64,000 nucleotides of DNA from Paraburkholderia domus (GTDB lineage: Bacteria > Pseudomonadota > Gammaproteobacteria > Burkholderiales > Burkholderiaceae), in the NCBI RefSeq assembly GCF_905220705.1, contig NZ_CAJNAT010000007.1, forward strand, positions 248,001 through 312,000, read 5' to 3'. Of the stretch, positions 26,097 through 37,524 are shown piece by piece (the first letter of the stretch is position 1; each line of letters opens with the position of its first letter). A model generated the notes under the pieces. That model had not been told where the DNA came from, ran no database searches, and saw nothing but the letters and a program-made list of their open reading frames with translations. The position numbers were made by a program, and so were the translations under genes.

Positions 26097-27322
26097 GCAT
26101 CGCGACGACTCATTCACCGCCAGCGGCCGAGATGCGTTTCAGATGGCGCGGCGTCGATGCCGACGGCGTACAGAAAACCGGTGCGCTCATTGCGCCGGAC
26201 GTCAGCACCGCGCGAGCCATGCTCAAGCGCGAAAAGCTGTTCATCGTAGAACTCGCGGCGCGCGGGCCGGCGCCGCGGCCCCGAACCCGCGCCACCGACG
26301 TCACGGTGTTCACCCGCCAGCTTGGCAGCCTGCTACGCGCCGGTTTGCCGCTCGCACCTTCGCTGGAACTGCTGGCGCAGGCGCAGGGTTCACGCCGGCA
26401 AGGCATGCCTCGGATCGTCGGCGCGCTGGCGCGCGACATCACCGGTGGCCTGCGCTTCTCCGCGGCATTGCAGCGGCATCCTCGGCAGTTCAATGCGTTG
26501 TACTGCCAGCTCGTCGAAGTCGGCGAAGCAGCCGGCGCGCTGCCGGCCGTCCTCGCCCGGATCGCCGACGACCGCGAACGCGCCGCCGCGCAGCGTGCCA
26601 AGGTGCGCGCGGCGCTAACCTATCCGGTCGCGATCCTGTTGCTAGCGATTGCAATTACCGCGGCGCTGCTGGTGTGGGTCGTGCCGACCTTCAAGCAGAT
26701 CTTCGACGGCTTCGGCGCGCAATTGCCCGCCCCCACGCAGTTCGTGCTGGCTTTGTCCGCGGGAGCAGCGCGATGGAGCATTCCTCTAGTCGTCGTGATC
26801 GTGGCAGCGAGCTCGGCGGTGACATTTCTGCTACGACGTTCCGAAGCAGCGCGTATCCGGTTCGCGCGCTTATCGCTGACAATGCCGGTCGCCGGTCCGT
26901 TGCTGCGCACCTTGTGCGCGGCGCGCTGGAGCCGCGCGCTCGGCACCTTGCTGTCGGCCGGCACACCGCTCGCGGACGCGTTCGACTCACTCACTCACGC
27001 CACAGGCAACGCTTTCTTCGATCGTGCCACCGTGGAAATTGCCGCCCGGCTGCGGCGTGGCGAACGGCTCGCCGCTGCAATGCGCGCGGCGCACTGCTTT
27101 CCACCGGAGGTCGTGCAGCCGGTTGCGGTTGCCGAGGAGTCCGGGGCGCTCGACACGATGCTGATCGATGTGGCATCGCTTGCCGATCGTCAGGTAGACG
27201 AAAAGATCGGCACGCTCTCGAGCCTGTGCGAGCCGCTTGTCATCATCGTCCTGGGTTCGCTGGTCGGCGGCCTGGTGATCGCGATGTATCTTCCCATTAT
27301 TCAACTCGGCAACGTGGTGTAG
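26093..27322 (+). CDS. pilC: Type IV pilus inner-membrane platform protein PilC
   Basis: PilC is the polytopic platform on which PilB acts. The 409-residue protein has two T2SSF domains (about residues 70-190 and 275-395) and three membrane helices (about 174-200, 226-246 and near the C-terminus at 380-402, PLVIIVLGSLVGGLVIAMYL). The conserved FTRQLGSLLRAGLPL block is present. The ATG overlaps the pilB stop as ATGA. pilD follows 28 bases downstream, so the three genes form an assembly operon. Confidence 0.92.
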   Translation: MSIATTHSPPAAEMRFRWRGVDADGVQKTGALIAPDVSTARAMLKREKLFIVELAARGPAPRPRTRATDVTVFTRQLGSLLRAGLPLAPSLELLAQAQGSRRQGMPRIVGALARDITGGLRFSAALQRHPRQFNALYCQLVEVGEAAGALPAVLARIADDRERAAAQRAKVRAALTYPVAILLLAIAITAALLVWVVPTFKQIFDGFGAQLPAPTQFVLALSAGAARWSIPLVVVIVAASSAVTFLLRRSEAARIRFARLSLTMPVAGPLLRTLCAARWSRALGTLLSAGTPLADAFDSLTHATGNAFFDRATVEIAARLRRGERLAAAMRAAHCFPPEVVQPVAVAEESGALDTMLIDVASLADRQVDEKIGTLSSLCEPLVIIVLGSLVGGLVIAMYLPIIQLGNVV

Positions 27323-27350
27323 CATCGCAGCCGAATCCCACCCTTTTTAT

Positions 27351-28292
27351 ATGCAGGCCACTATTCCGCTCGTGTCAGATACTTCTTCCAGCGTGCTTTC
27401 GGGCCTGCTGCCCGGTCACTTCGCAACCGGCCTCGGGGTCGCGTTCGGCAGCTTGCCCAGCGGCGTGCAGATCGCATTCGCGATCGTATTCGGTCTGGTG
27501 ATCGGCAGCTTCCTGAACGTCGTCGTGCATCGGGTGCCGATCATGCTGGAGCGTGCGTGGCGCGAGGAGGTCAGCGAAGCCACCGAACAACCACTCGAAG
27601 GCGACGGCTTGCCTGCACGATACAACCTGTGGGCGCCGCGCAGCGCATGCCCTCACTGCGGCCATGTGCTCGGCGCGTGGGAGAATCTGCCGGTGCTGAG
27701 CTACATGCTGTTGCGCGGGCGCTGCTCCGCCTGCAAAACACGCATAAGCTTGCGCTACCCGCTGCTCGAAATTGCCAGCGCTGCTTTCGCGGCAGGAGCG
27801 CTCGCGCTGTATGGGCCGACCGGCATGGCACTCGCCGCCTTCGGACTTTGCGCCGCACTGCTCGCGATGAGCGCGATCGACATCGATACGCATCTGCTGC
27901 CTGACTCCATGACGCTGCCGCTTCTGTGGGCCGGCTTGATCGTGAACTTCAACGGCATGTTTGCGAGCCTCCACGATGCCGTGCTGGGCGCGATCTTCGG
28001 CTACCTGGTGCTGTGGGCCGTGCATTGGCTGTTCCGGCTGGTGCGTGGTGTCGAAGGTATGGGTTATGGCGATTTCAAGTTGCTGGCCGCGCTTGGCGCA
28101 TGGCTTGGCTGGGCGGCGCTACCGCAGATCGTGCTGATCGCAGCGGTCGCTGGCGCGGTAGTCGGTCTTCTGGCGACGTGGCGCGGCCGCATGCGCTTCG
28201 AAGAGCCGCTGCCGTTCGGGCCATTTCTCGCGGCGGCCGGTGCTGTTACGCTATTTCTCGGCACACCGCTTTACTTGGCATTGGGAGGCTGA
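27351..28292 (+). CDS. pilD: Prepilin peptidase / N-methyltransferase PilD
   Basis: PilD cleaves and N-methylates type IV pilins and type II secretion pseudopilins in the inner membrane. The 313-residue protein has the zinc site CPHC (100-103) and CSAC (125-128) in the cytoplasmic loop of the methyltransferase part, and the aspartyl protease motifs AIDIDTHLLPD (D177/D179) and GYGDFK (D241). Several membrane helices run through the second half. The N-terminus is somewhat long, so a start a few codons downstream is possible. coaE follows after 3 bases. Confidence 0.93.
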   Translation: MQATIPLVSDTSSSVLSGLLPGHFATGLGVAFGSLPSGVQIAFAIVFGLVIGSFLNVVVHRVPIMLERAWREEVSEATEQPLEGDGLPARYNLWAPRSACPHCGHVLGAWENLPVLSYMLLRGRCSACKTRISLRYPLLEIASAAFAAGALALYGPTGMALAAFGLCAALLAMSAIDIDTHLLPDSMTLPLLWAGLIVNFNGMFASLHDAVLGAIFGYLVLWAVHWLFRLVRGVEGMGYGDFKLLAALGAWLGWAALPQIVLIAAVAGAVVGLLATWRGRMRFEEPLPFGPFLAAAGAVTLFLGTPLYLALGG

Positions 28293-28295
28293 GGC

Positions 28296-28898
28296 ATGTT
28301 TGCTGTGGGATTGACCGGTGGCATCGGCAGCGGCAAATCAACCGTGGCCGAGCTGTTCGCCGCGCACGGCGTACCGCTCGTCGACACGGACCTGATCGCG
28401 CACCGCATCACGGCGCCGCATGGCATTGCGATGCCGCAGATCGCCGCGGAGTTCGGCGATTCGTTCGTTGCGGCAGACGGCTCGCTCGACCGCGCCCGCA
28501 TGCGCACGCTGGTGTTCAGCGACGACGGCGCGCGCAAACGCCTTGAAGGCATCACGCATCCGTTGATTCGTGCGGAGACTGAGCGCGAGCAGCGTGAGGC
28601 GCAAGGGCCGTATGTGATCGTGGTGGTCCCCCTGCTGGTGGAGTCCGGTAGCTGGAAGACTCGCGTGAATCGTGTGCTGACGGTCGATTGCAGCGTCGAA
28701 ACGCAAATCTCGCGCGTAATGAGTCGCAACGGGTTCAGCCGCGAACAGGTGCTGGCGATCATCGCCCGCCAGGCAACGCGCGAAGCACGCCTCGCCGCAG
28801 CCGACGACGTCATCGACAACGACAACGCGCCGTTCGGCGCGCTCAAGGCGCAAGTCGATGCGCAGCATCGCGTCTATCTGTCGCTAGCGGGTGCATGA
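28296..28898 (+). CDS. coaE: Dephospho-CoA kinase
   Basis: CoaE phosphorylates dephospho-CoA in the last step of coenzyme A synthesis. The 200-residue protein has the P-loop GGIGSGKST at residues 8-16 and the DTDLIAHRIT block directly after. Length and family features are standard. The ATG at 28296 has GGGAGG upstream and lies 3 bases after pilD, so it is probably co-transcribed with the pil genes. The pilD-coaE-zapD-yacG order is conserved in beta- and gamma-proteobacteria. Confidence 0.95.
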   Translation: MFAVGLTGGIGSGKSTVAELFAAHGVPLVDTDLIAHRITAPHGIAMPQIAAEFGDSFVAADGSLDRARMRTLVFSDDGARKRLEGITHPLIRAETEREQREAQGPYVIVVVPLLVESGSWKTRVNRVLTVDCSVETQISRVMSRNGFSREQVLAIIARQATREARLAAADDVIDNDNAPFGALKAQVDAQHRVYLSLAGA

Positions 28899-28978
28899 CG
28901 ATACGCGGACCGAAGCACGCAAAAAACCGCCCGAAACACGTGAAAAAAGTTGCAAAAGTGCGCTGAAAAAGTGTGTGA

Positions 28979-29007
28979 TTGCTAGGGTAGTCTCACGGCA
29001 TTAGAAT
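28979..29007 (+). promoter_or_regulatory. Predicted sigma70 promoter of zapD
   Basis: TTGCTA (28979-28984) and TAGAAT (29002-29007) are separated by exactly 17 bases. The -10 matches the consensus at 5 of 6 positions and the -35 at 4 of 6. It lies 42 bases before the TTG start of zapD. Confidence 0.6.
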
Positions 29008-29049
29008 GTTCTGCATTCCCGTCACCGACCACGCCCGAGGCGAGCCCGC

Positions 29050-29805
29050 TTGATCCTTTACGAGTATCCCTTCAACGAGCGAATCCGGACGCTATTGCGC
29101 CTCGAAGATCTGTTCGAGCGCTTCACGTTCTTTCTAACTCAGGAAGACGCCAGGGAACATCACGTCGCACTGACAACGCTGTTCGAAATCTCAGAGGTTG
29201 CGGGTCGCGCGGATCTGAAGTCCGATCTGATGAAGGAGCTCGAGCGCCAACGGCAAACGCTGGCGCCGTTCCGGGGCAATCCGGGCATCGAGCAAAACGC
29301 GCTGGAGGCAGTGCTAGGAGAGATCGAGCAGACCTTGGCAGGGCTTTCACAGATGCAAGGCAAGACTGGCCAGCATCTGGCAGACAACGAGTGGCTCGCC
29401 AGCATCCGCAGCCGCGCGATCATCCCGGGCGGCACCTGCAAGTTCGATTTGCCTTCGTACTACGCATGGCAGCAGATCCATCCCGATCAGCGTCGGCAGG
29501 ACATCGCCAAATGGGTCACGCCGCTGCTGCCGTTACGCGATGCGGCAACCATCGTGCTGCGCCTCGCACGCGAATCGGGTCAGGCGTCCAAGGTCATGGC
29601 GATGCAGGGCAGCTATCAGCAGATGCTGTCTGGCCGTTCTTACCAGTTGATGCAAGTACGCGTGGCACCTGAATTGCGGGTGATTCCGGAGGCCAGCGCA
29701 AACAAGTACATGCTCTGGGTGCGATTCACGGTGCAGGACGGTGATCTGCGGCCGCGCGCGGTGGATGTCGACGTGCCGTTCCAGCTCACGCTTTGCAGCC
29801 TGTAG
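29050..29805 (+). CDS. zapD: Cell division protein ZapD
   Basis: ZapD cross-links FtsZ filaments and stabilises the Z ring. The 251-residue protein begins ILYEYPFNERIRTLLRLE and contains the family block PGGTCKFDLPSYYAWQ, which are diagnostic. The start is TTG at 29050, with a GAGGCGAG just upstream and its own predicted promoter. It links this pil/CoA region functionally with ftsZ at 38568-39764. The gap to yacG carries a separate promoter. Confidence 0.93.
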   Translation: MILYEYPFNERIRTLLRLEDLFERFTFFLTQEDAREHHVALTTLFEISEVAGRADLKSDLMKELERQRQTLAPFRGNPGIEQNALEAVLGEIEQTLAGLSQMQGKTGQHLADNEWLASIRSRAIIPGGTCKFDLPSYYAWQQIHPDQRRQDIAKWVTPLLPLRDAATIVLRLARESGQASKVMAMQGSYQQMLSGRSYQLMQVRVAPELRVIPEASANKYMLWVRFTVQDGDLRPRAVDVDVPFQLTLCSL

Positions 29806-29852
29806 CCAGCCTGTAACGCTCATCTCGCAGAACCGAATCATGGGGCCGCGCC

Positions 29853-29881
29853 TTTAAAGCGGCGAAAAAAGCCCCTATATT
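29853..29881 (+). promoter_or_regulatory. Possible sigma70 promoter of yacG
   Basis: TTTAAA (29853-29858) and TATATT (29876-29881) are 17 bases apart, with 4 of 6 and 5 of 6 matches. It lies 25 bases before the yacG ATG. Confidence 0.45.
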
Positions 29882-29906
29882 CGTTACTTGTTCCGTTTCC
29901 GATTGA

Positions 29907-30116
29907 ATGCCTGACCGTATGCCTACCGTCGTCAAATGCCCCACTTGCGGGAAGGATGTCCGCTGGACCCCTGAAAACCGCTTCCGCCCGTTCTGCTCCG
30001 ACCGCTGCAAGCAGATCGACCTCGGCGCCTGGGCCGCTGAGAAGTACAAGATTGGCGGCACGGATGAAGAAGCGCCGTCGGATGAATCACCAGCCGGGGA
30101 TTACAACCCCCACTGA
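29907..30116 (+). CDS. yacG: DNA gyrase inhibitor YacG
   Basis: YacG is a small zinc protein that binds GyrB and inhibits gyrase. The 69-residue protein has a CxxC pair (C11, C14) and a CxxxC pair (C30, C34) within CPTCGKDVRW and RPFCSDRCKQIDLGAW, the latter being the family signature. A flexible acidic C-terminus follows. It is the last gene of the plus-strand block and converges on mutT across 93 bases that hold no clear terminator. Confidence 0.93.
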   Translation: MPDRMPTVVKCPTCGKDVRWTPENRFRPFCSDRCKQIDLGAWAAEKYKIGGTDEEAPSDESPAGDYNPH

Positions 30117-30209
30117 GCACTGCCGGCTGCAGACGCACGCAGCGGCATGCTGCAGTCGCTCGGGACGACGCTGTGCATGCAGCGCCGCCTGCAACCACGC
30201 GCCATTTTT

Positions 30210-30632
30210 CTAGTTTTTCTCAGCTGCGAGCCATTCCAGCACGGGAATCGTTGCCGGCAACAACGGCGAGACGTCAGCCGGCAGTGTCTGCCACACAAGC
30301 GCTTGACCTTCCCGGCCATGCGGTTCGCCGGTCCACTCCGTCACCTTGCAGAAAAACAGTCGTACATAGGCGTGCGGGTAATCGTGTTCGAGCGTGTGCC
30401 AAAGATGGCTCGCCTTGACGTCGATGCCCAGTTCCTCGTGCAACTCACGGGCTAGTGCGGCCTCAACCGACTCGCCCGCTTCCAGCTTGCCGCCCGGAAA
30501 CTCCCAGTACCCTTCGTACGGCTTGCCGGCCGGGCGCTGCGCCAGCAGATAGTGTCCGTCCGGCTGAATCAGCACGCCGACGGCGACTTCAGTCACCGGG
30601 CGACCCGCCGTGTTCTTCTGCGCGTCGCTCAT
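30210..30632 (-). CDS. mutT: Nudix hydrolase, MutT (8-oxo-dGTP diphosphatase-like)
   Basis: The 140-residue protein contains a complete Nudix box, GGKLEAGESVEAALARELHE followed by ELGI, that matches the GX5EX7REUXEEXGU pattern. MutT removes oxidised guanine nucleotides from the pool. The assignment as MutT rests on length and on synteny with secA and yacG, as in E. coli. The start ATG at 30632 overlaps the stop of the upstream ATPase gene as ATGA, so the two are translationally coupled. Confidence 0.87.
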   Translation of the reverse strand: MSDAQKNTAGRPVTEVAVGVLIQPDGHYLLAQRPAGKPYEGYWEFPGGKLEAGESVEAALARELHEELGIDVKASHLWHTLEHDYPHAYVRLFFCKVTEWTGEPHGREGQALVWQTLPADVSPLLPATIPVLEWLAAEKN

Positions 30633-31498
30633 GCCGGGGTCTTCCGGCCGGACCAGTCGCGCGCAAATTGCCACGCGACTCGCCCGGAGCGCGAACCTCG
30701 CTCCAGCGCCCACACCAGCGCATCGCCGCGTGCCGCTTCGACTTCTGCGTCGTCGCAGTCGAAATGCCGCAGCCAGTGGCCGACGATCGACAGGTAGTCG
30801 TCCTGCTTGAACGGATAGAAGCTGACCCACAACCCGAAGCGCTCGGATAGCGAAATCTTTTCTTCAACCAGTTCGCCCGGATGGATCTCGCCGTCGGACG
30901 TGTGCTTATACGTCTCGTTGTCGCTCATATATTCGGGCAACAGATGGCGGCGGTTGGACGTTGCATAGATCAGCACGTTGTCTGACTGCGCAGCGACTGA
31001 GCCGTCCAGCGCAACCTTCAGCGCCTTGTAGCCCGATTCTCCGTCTTCGAACGACAGGTCGTCGCAGAACACCACGAAGCGCTCCGGCCGCTGCGCGATC
31101 AGATCGACGATGTCGCCGAGATCATGCAGATCGTCTTTGTCAACCTCGATCAGGCGCAGGCCGTCTTTCGCATAGGCGTTCAGGCAAGCCTTGATCAGCG
31201 ACGACTTGCCGGTGCCGCGCGCGCCCGTTAGGAGCACGTTGTTGGCCGGCTGCTTGTGCACGAACTGACGCGTGTTCTGCTCGATCAAGCCTTTCTGGCG
31301 ATCGATGTTTTGCAGGTCGTCGAGCGTGATCGACGAGATGGCGGGGACCGGCTGCAGGTAGCCACGCCCTTGACGCTTGCGCCAGCGAAAGGCAATCGCC
31401 GCCGACCAGTCGATCTCCGGTGTTGCGGGCGGAAGCATCGCTTCGAGGCGGACGAGCACGGCTTCGGCCCGGGTCAGAAACTGTTCGAGTTTGTCCAT
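30629..31498 (-). CDS. DUF815 AAA+ family ATPase
   Basis: The 289-residue protein has a P-loop GARGTGKS (about residues 92-99) and a Walker B-like segment VVFCDDLSFED, and it belongs to the DUF815 ATPase family, whose function is unknown. The ATG at 31498 is preferred over an in-frame TTG at 31519; neither has a good ribosome binding site. It is 54 bases downstream of argJ and overlaps mutT by four bases. The order argJ-ATPase-mutT is common in Burkholderia. Confidence 0.82.
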   Translation of the reverse strand: MDKLEQFLTRAEAVLVRLEAMLPPATPEIDWSAAIAFRWRKRQGRGYLQPVPAISSITLDDLQNIDRQKGLIEQNTRQFVHKQPANNVLLTGARGTGKSSLIKACLNAYAKDGLRLIEVDKDDLHDLGDIVDLIAQRPERFVVFCDDLSFEDGESGYKALKVALDGSVAAQSDNVLIYATSNRRHLLPEYMSDNETYKHTSDGEIHPGELVEEKISLSERFGLWVSFYPFKQDDYLSIVGHWLRHFDCDDAEVEAARGDALVWALERGSRSGRVAWQFARDWSGRKTPA

Positions 31499-31552
31499 GG
31501 CTGTGAGATAAGTGGCCAAAGCGGCGGCCAGAAAACCGCGTAATGAACCTGG

Positions 31553-32794
31553 TTACGAACGATAGTCGGCGTTGATGCTCACGTAGTCGTGCGACAGATC
31601 GCAAGTCCAGATCGTGGCTTGCGCATTGCCGCGGCCGAGTACCACGCGAATGCCGATCTCGCTCTTTTTCATGACGCGCTGGCCGTCTTCCTCACGGTAG
31701 GCCGGATTGCGGCCACCGGCGGTGGCGACCAGCACGTCGTCCAGATACAGATCGATCTTGCCGACGTCGAGATCGTCCACGCCGGCGTAGCCGATGGCCG
31801 CGAGAATGCGGCCGAGATTGGGGTCCGATGCGTAGAAGGCCGTCTTCACGAGCGGCGAGTGGCCAATCGCGTAAGCGATCTGGCGGCATTCGCCCACGCT
31901 CGAGCCGCCTTCGACATGCACGGTCATGAATTTGGTCGCACCTTCGCCATCGCGCACGATCAGCTGTGCGAGGGCTTGCGCGACTTCGGTCACCGCGTCG
32001 CGCAGCGCTGCATAAGCGGGCGAGTCAGTGGAGGCGATCACTGGCAGGCTCGATTTGCCCGACGCGATCAGGATGAACGAATCGTTGGTCGACGTATCGC
32101 CGTCGATCGTGATGCAGTTAAACGAGCGGTCCGCCACGTGCTTGACCAGTGCGTCGAGCACCGGTTGCGCGACGGCGGCGTCGAACGCCAGGAAACCGAG
32201 CATGGTCGCCATGTTCGGCTTGATCATGCCGGCGCCCTTGCTGATGCCGGTGAGCGTGACCGTGTGGCCGTCGATCGTGACCTGGCGCGAGGTGGCTTTC
32301 GGCAGCGTGTCCGTGGTCATGATCGCCTGGGCGGCGTCGTACCAGTTGGCTTCCTTGCGGTTCGCCAGCGCGGCCGGCAGACCTGCCTTCAGACGATCGA
32401 CCGGCAGCGGTTCCAGAATCACGCCCGTCGAAAACGGCAGCACCTGTTCCGGTGTGATGTCCGCGAGGCGCGCGAGTTCGGCGCAGGTTTCGCGTGCCGC
32501 TACGAGGCCCGGTTCGCCCGTGCCCGCGTTCGCGTTGCCCGTGTTGATCACGAGTGCACGAATCGGCTTGCCGCCCGCGCGCACGCGCTCCAGATTCTCA
32601 CGGCACACCGTGACGGGCGCCGCGCAAAAGCGGTTCTGCGTGAACACACCGCCAACCGTCGCGCCGTCGCCGACGGAAATAACCAGCACGTCCTTGCGGT
32701 TCGGCTTGCGGATATTCGCCTCTGCCCAGCCCAGCGTGACGCCGGCGACGGGGTGGAGTTGAGCGGGATCGATCGAAGGGAAATTGACAGCCAT
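31553..32794 (-). CDS. argJ: Bifunctional ornithine acetyltransferase / N-acetylglutamate synthase ArgJ
   Basis: ArgJ recycles the acetyl group in arginine synthesis. The 413-residue precursor contains the self-cleavage site KGAGMIKPNMATMLGF, with the nucleophile Thr at residue 197, so it should split into alpha and beta chains. The ATG at 32794 is chosen; an upstream in-frame stretch to 32896 overlaps no gene but lacks family similarity. A hairpin separates it from secA, so it may have its own promoter in the 151-base gap. Confidence 0.95.
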   Translation of the reverse strand: MAVNFPSIDPAQLHPVAGVTLGWAEANIRKPNRKDVLVISVGDGATVGGVFTQNRFCAAPVTVCRENLERVRAGGKPIRALVINTGNANAGTGEPGLVAARETCAELARLADITPEQVLPFSTGVILEPLPVDRLKAGLPAALANRKEANWYDAAQAIMTTDTLPKATSRQVTIDGHTVTLTGISKGAGMIKPNMATMLGFLAFDAAVAQPVLDALVKHVADRSFNCITIDGDTSTNDSFILIASGKSSLPVIASTDSPAYAALRDAVTEVAQALAQLIVRDGEGATKFMTVHVEGGSSVGECRQIAYAIGHSPLVKTAFYASDPNLGRILAAIGYAGVDDLDVGKIDLYLDDVLVATAGGRNPAYREEDGQRVMKKSEIGIRVVLGRGNAQATIWTCDLSHDYVSINADYRS

Positions 32795-32912
32795 GGTCGC
32801 GACCTGTCGAAGAAAATGCCGGCAGGCGCCGGCATCGATGGAAACGGAAACTGATGGTTCGAGCGCGTTGCCGAACCACCGCGAAATCACCAGCAAAGCA
32901 CTGTGTGAAACG

Positions 32913-32939
32913 AAGCGGCGCGCTTAAAGCGCGCCGCTT
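32913..32939 (-). terminator. Strong hairpin after secA, probable terminator
   Basis: AAGCGGCGCGCT (32913-32924) and AGCGCGCCGCTT (32928-32939) form a perfect 12-bp stem with a 3-base loop, beginning 6 bases after the secA stop codon. The T tract on the minus strand is weak (CGTTTC), so termination may be partial. Confidence 0.6.
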
Positions 32940-32945
32940 TCGGCA

Positions 32946-35750
<2,805 letters not shown>

Positions 35751-36040
35751 CGGATCGGTGTCTGCGTCGCGGCTTCGGCTGGTTCGCGGCGTGCAGTTCA
35801 TGCACGTGCGCTCCGGGGTCAGAAGGGCCTCGGCGGCTTAGTCCAAGAGTGAATTCGAATCGGGCATTTTAGCACGCGCCCCCGCCCGCGCCTGTGTCAG
35901 CGGTGCGACGGCGGCAAGGCACAGGAAGCCCGCCGCAGCGACGTCCGACGGTACGGATTGAGGCGGGTCCGCGTGCATCCCGCGCGGTACAATCGCGGTG
36001 TGAGCGCACATAGGGTGCGAACACACCGTCACGATCAAAC
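35751..36040. other. Divergent promoter region between secA and the DUF721 gene
   Basis: It must hold promoters for both strands. A TACAAT (35988-35993) could serve as -10 for the plus-strand gene, but I found no good -35 with normal spacing. No gene, riboswitch or SecM-like leader peptide is apparent. Confidence 0.4.
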
Positions 36041-36526
36041 ATGAGCCGTTTTCCGTCCTTTTCAAGGCCGCCGCCCAAGCAGTTCAAAGCGCGCCGCCCG
36101 CAGCCCGTTGCCGAAGTGCTGAATCGCACCGACGCGTTCGCGGCCCTGCGCGCGGGCGTCGAGCAGATTGCGGCGCTGGAAAAGGATCTGCGCGAGCTGC
36201 TGCCGGATTATCTGGCCACGAGCGTGGAGCCGAGCTTCATCAAGGAAGGCGTGCTGACCCTGTTTGCCGCACACAACGCGCTGGCCGCCCGACTGCGCCA
36301 GATTGAACCGCGCTTGCTGTCGGATCTGCAGCAGCGCGGCTGGCCGGTCAATGCGCTGAGGATTCGCGTGCGTCCGCAGCCTTTGAAGGAGCCGCCGCCG
36401 GTCAAGCAGGCGCGCATGACGCCAGTCGGTGCGGACGCGCTGCACGCGCTGTCCGAATCGCTCGCGCCGTCGCCGCTGCAGGAGGCTTTGGCGAAAATGG
36501 CAGCGCGGCATCGGAAAAATCGCTGA
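36041..36526 (+). CDS. DciA-like DUF721 family protein
   Basis: The 161-residue protein belongs to the DUF721 family. It has a basic N-terminus (PPPKQFKARRPQPVAEVL) and the family core with LFAAHNALAARLRQIEPRLL. DUF721 includes DciA, which loads the replicative helicase in bacteria lacking DnaC, so that role is plausible but unproven here. It is transcribed divergently from secA and runs into a bidirectional terminator shared with lpxC. Confidence 0.75.
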   Translation: MSRFPSFSRPPPKQFKARRPQPVAEVLNRTDAFAALRAGVEQIAALEKDLRELLPDYLATSVEPSFIKEGVLTLFAAHNALAARLRQIEPRLLSDLQQRGWPVNALRIRVRPQPLKEPPPVKQARMTPVGADALHALSESLAPSPLQEALAKMAARHRKNR

Positions 36527-36529
36527 ACA

Positions 36530-36563
36530 AAAAATAAGCGGCCCAGATGGGCCGCTTATTTTT
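36530..36563. terminator. Bidirectional terminator between DUF721 gene and lpxC
   Basis: AAAAATAAGCGGCCC (36530-36544) pairs perfectly with GGGCCGCTTATTTTT (36549-36563) around loop AGAT. T tracts on both strands let it stop transcripts from both converging genes. Confidence 0.88.
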
Positions 36564-36606
36564 CATCCATTTGCCTCGGATATTTCATCCGAAGGTGCTA
36601 CGCCGA

Positions 36607-37524
36607 TTACGCGAATGCCGTCTGCGTTTCGTACGCGAAGCCGCGCGGCGCCTTCTGCGTGTCGTCGAACGTGACGACTTCGTACGCATCTTCATGCGCC
36701 AGCAACTCGCGCAGTAGCGCGTTGTTCAGGCCGTGGCCCGACTTGTACGCGGTGTACGAAGCCAGCAACGGATGGCCGATCACGTACAGATCGCCGATCG
36801 CGTCGAGCATCTTGTGCTTCACGAATTCGTCGTCGTAACGCAGGCCGTCGTTGTTCAGAATGCGGTATTCGTCCAGCACAATGGCGTTATCCATGCTGCC
36901 GCCGCGTGCCAAACCGAGTTCGCGCATCATTTCCACTTCATGCGCAAAGCCGAACGTACGCGCACGAGCGATTTCCCGCACATACGACGTATTGGCGAAA
37001 TCCACTTCCAGCGCCTGGCCGGTCTTATCCACAGCCGGGTGACGGAAATCGATGGTGAATTTGAGCTTGAAACCGAAATACGGATCGAGACGCGCGAATT
37101 TATCGCCGTCGCGGATTTCGACCGCCTTGGTGACCTTAATGAATTTCTTCGGTGCGTTCTGTTCTTCAATACCGGCAGACTGAATCAGAAACACGAACGA
37201 GCCAGCACTTCCGTCCATGATCGGAATTTCTTCAGCGGTGACGTCGATATAAAGGTTATCGATGCCAAGGCCTGCGCATGCGGACATCAAATGCTCGATG
37301 GTCGACACGCGCGCGCCGTCTTTCTGCAGTACCGAGGCCAGACGCGTATCGCCAATCGCCATCGCCGATGCGGGGATATCCACCGGCGTGGGCAAATCCA
37401 CGCGCGAAAACACGATGCCGGTGTTTGCCGCCGCCGGGCGGAGCGTCAGTTCGACTTTCCGGCCGGAGTGCAGGCCGATGCCGACTGTCTTGACGATTGA
37501 TTTGATAGTGCGCTGCTTCAACAT
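36607..37524 (-). CDS. lpxC: UDP-3-O-acyl-N-acetylglucosamine deacetylase LpxC
   Basis: LpxC catalyses the first committed step of lipid A synthesis. The 305-residue protein has the zinc ligands H78, H237 and D241 and the general acid/base region around E77, with H264 further on, within EHLMSACAGL, HKMLDAIGDL and SGHGLNN. The spacing agrees with E. coli LpxC. It stands downstream of ftsZ and the peroxiredoxin gene, the usual place in Burkholderiaceae, with a 289-base gap before it. Confidence 0.97.
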   Translation of the reverse strand: MLKQRTIKSIVKTVGIGLHSGRKVELTLRPAAANTGIVFSRVDLPTPVDIPASAMAIGDTRLASVLQKDGARVSTIEHLMSACAGLGIDNLYIDVTAEEIPIMDGSAGSFVFLIQSAGIEEQNAPKKFIKVTKAVEIRDGDKFARLDPYFGFKLKFTIDFRHPAVDKTGQALEVDFANTSYVREIARARTFGFAHEVEMMRELGLARGGSMDNAIVLDEYRILNNDGLRYDDEFVKHKMLDAIGDLYVIGHPLLASYTAYKSGHGLNNALLRELLAHEDAYEVVTFDDTQKAPRGFAYETQTAFA

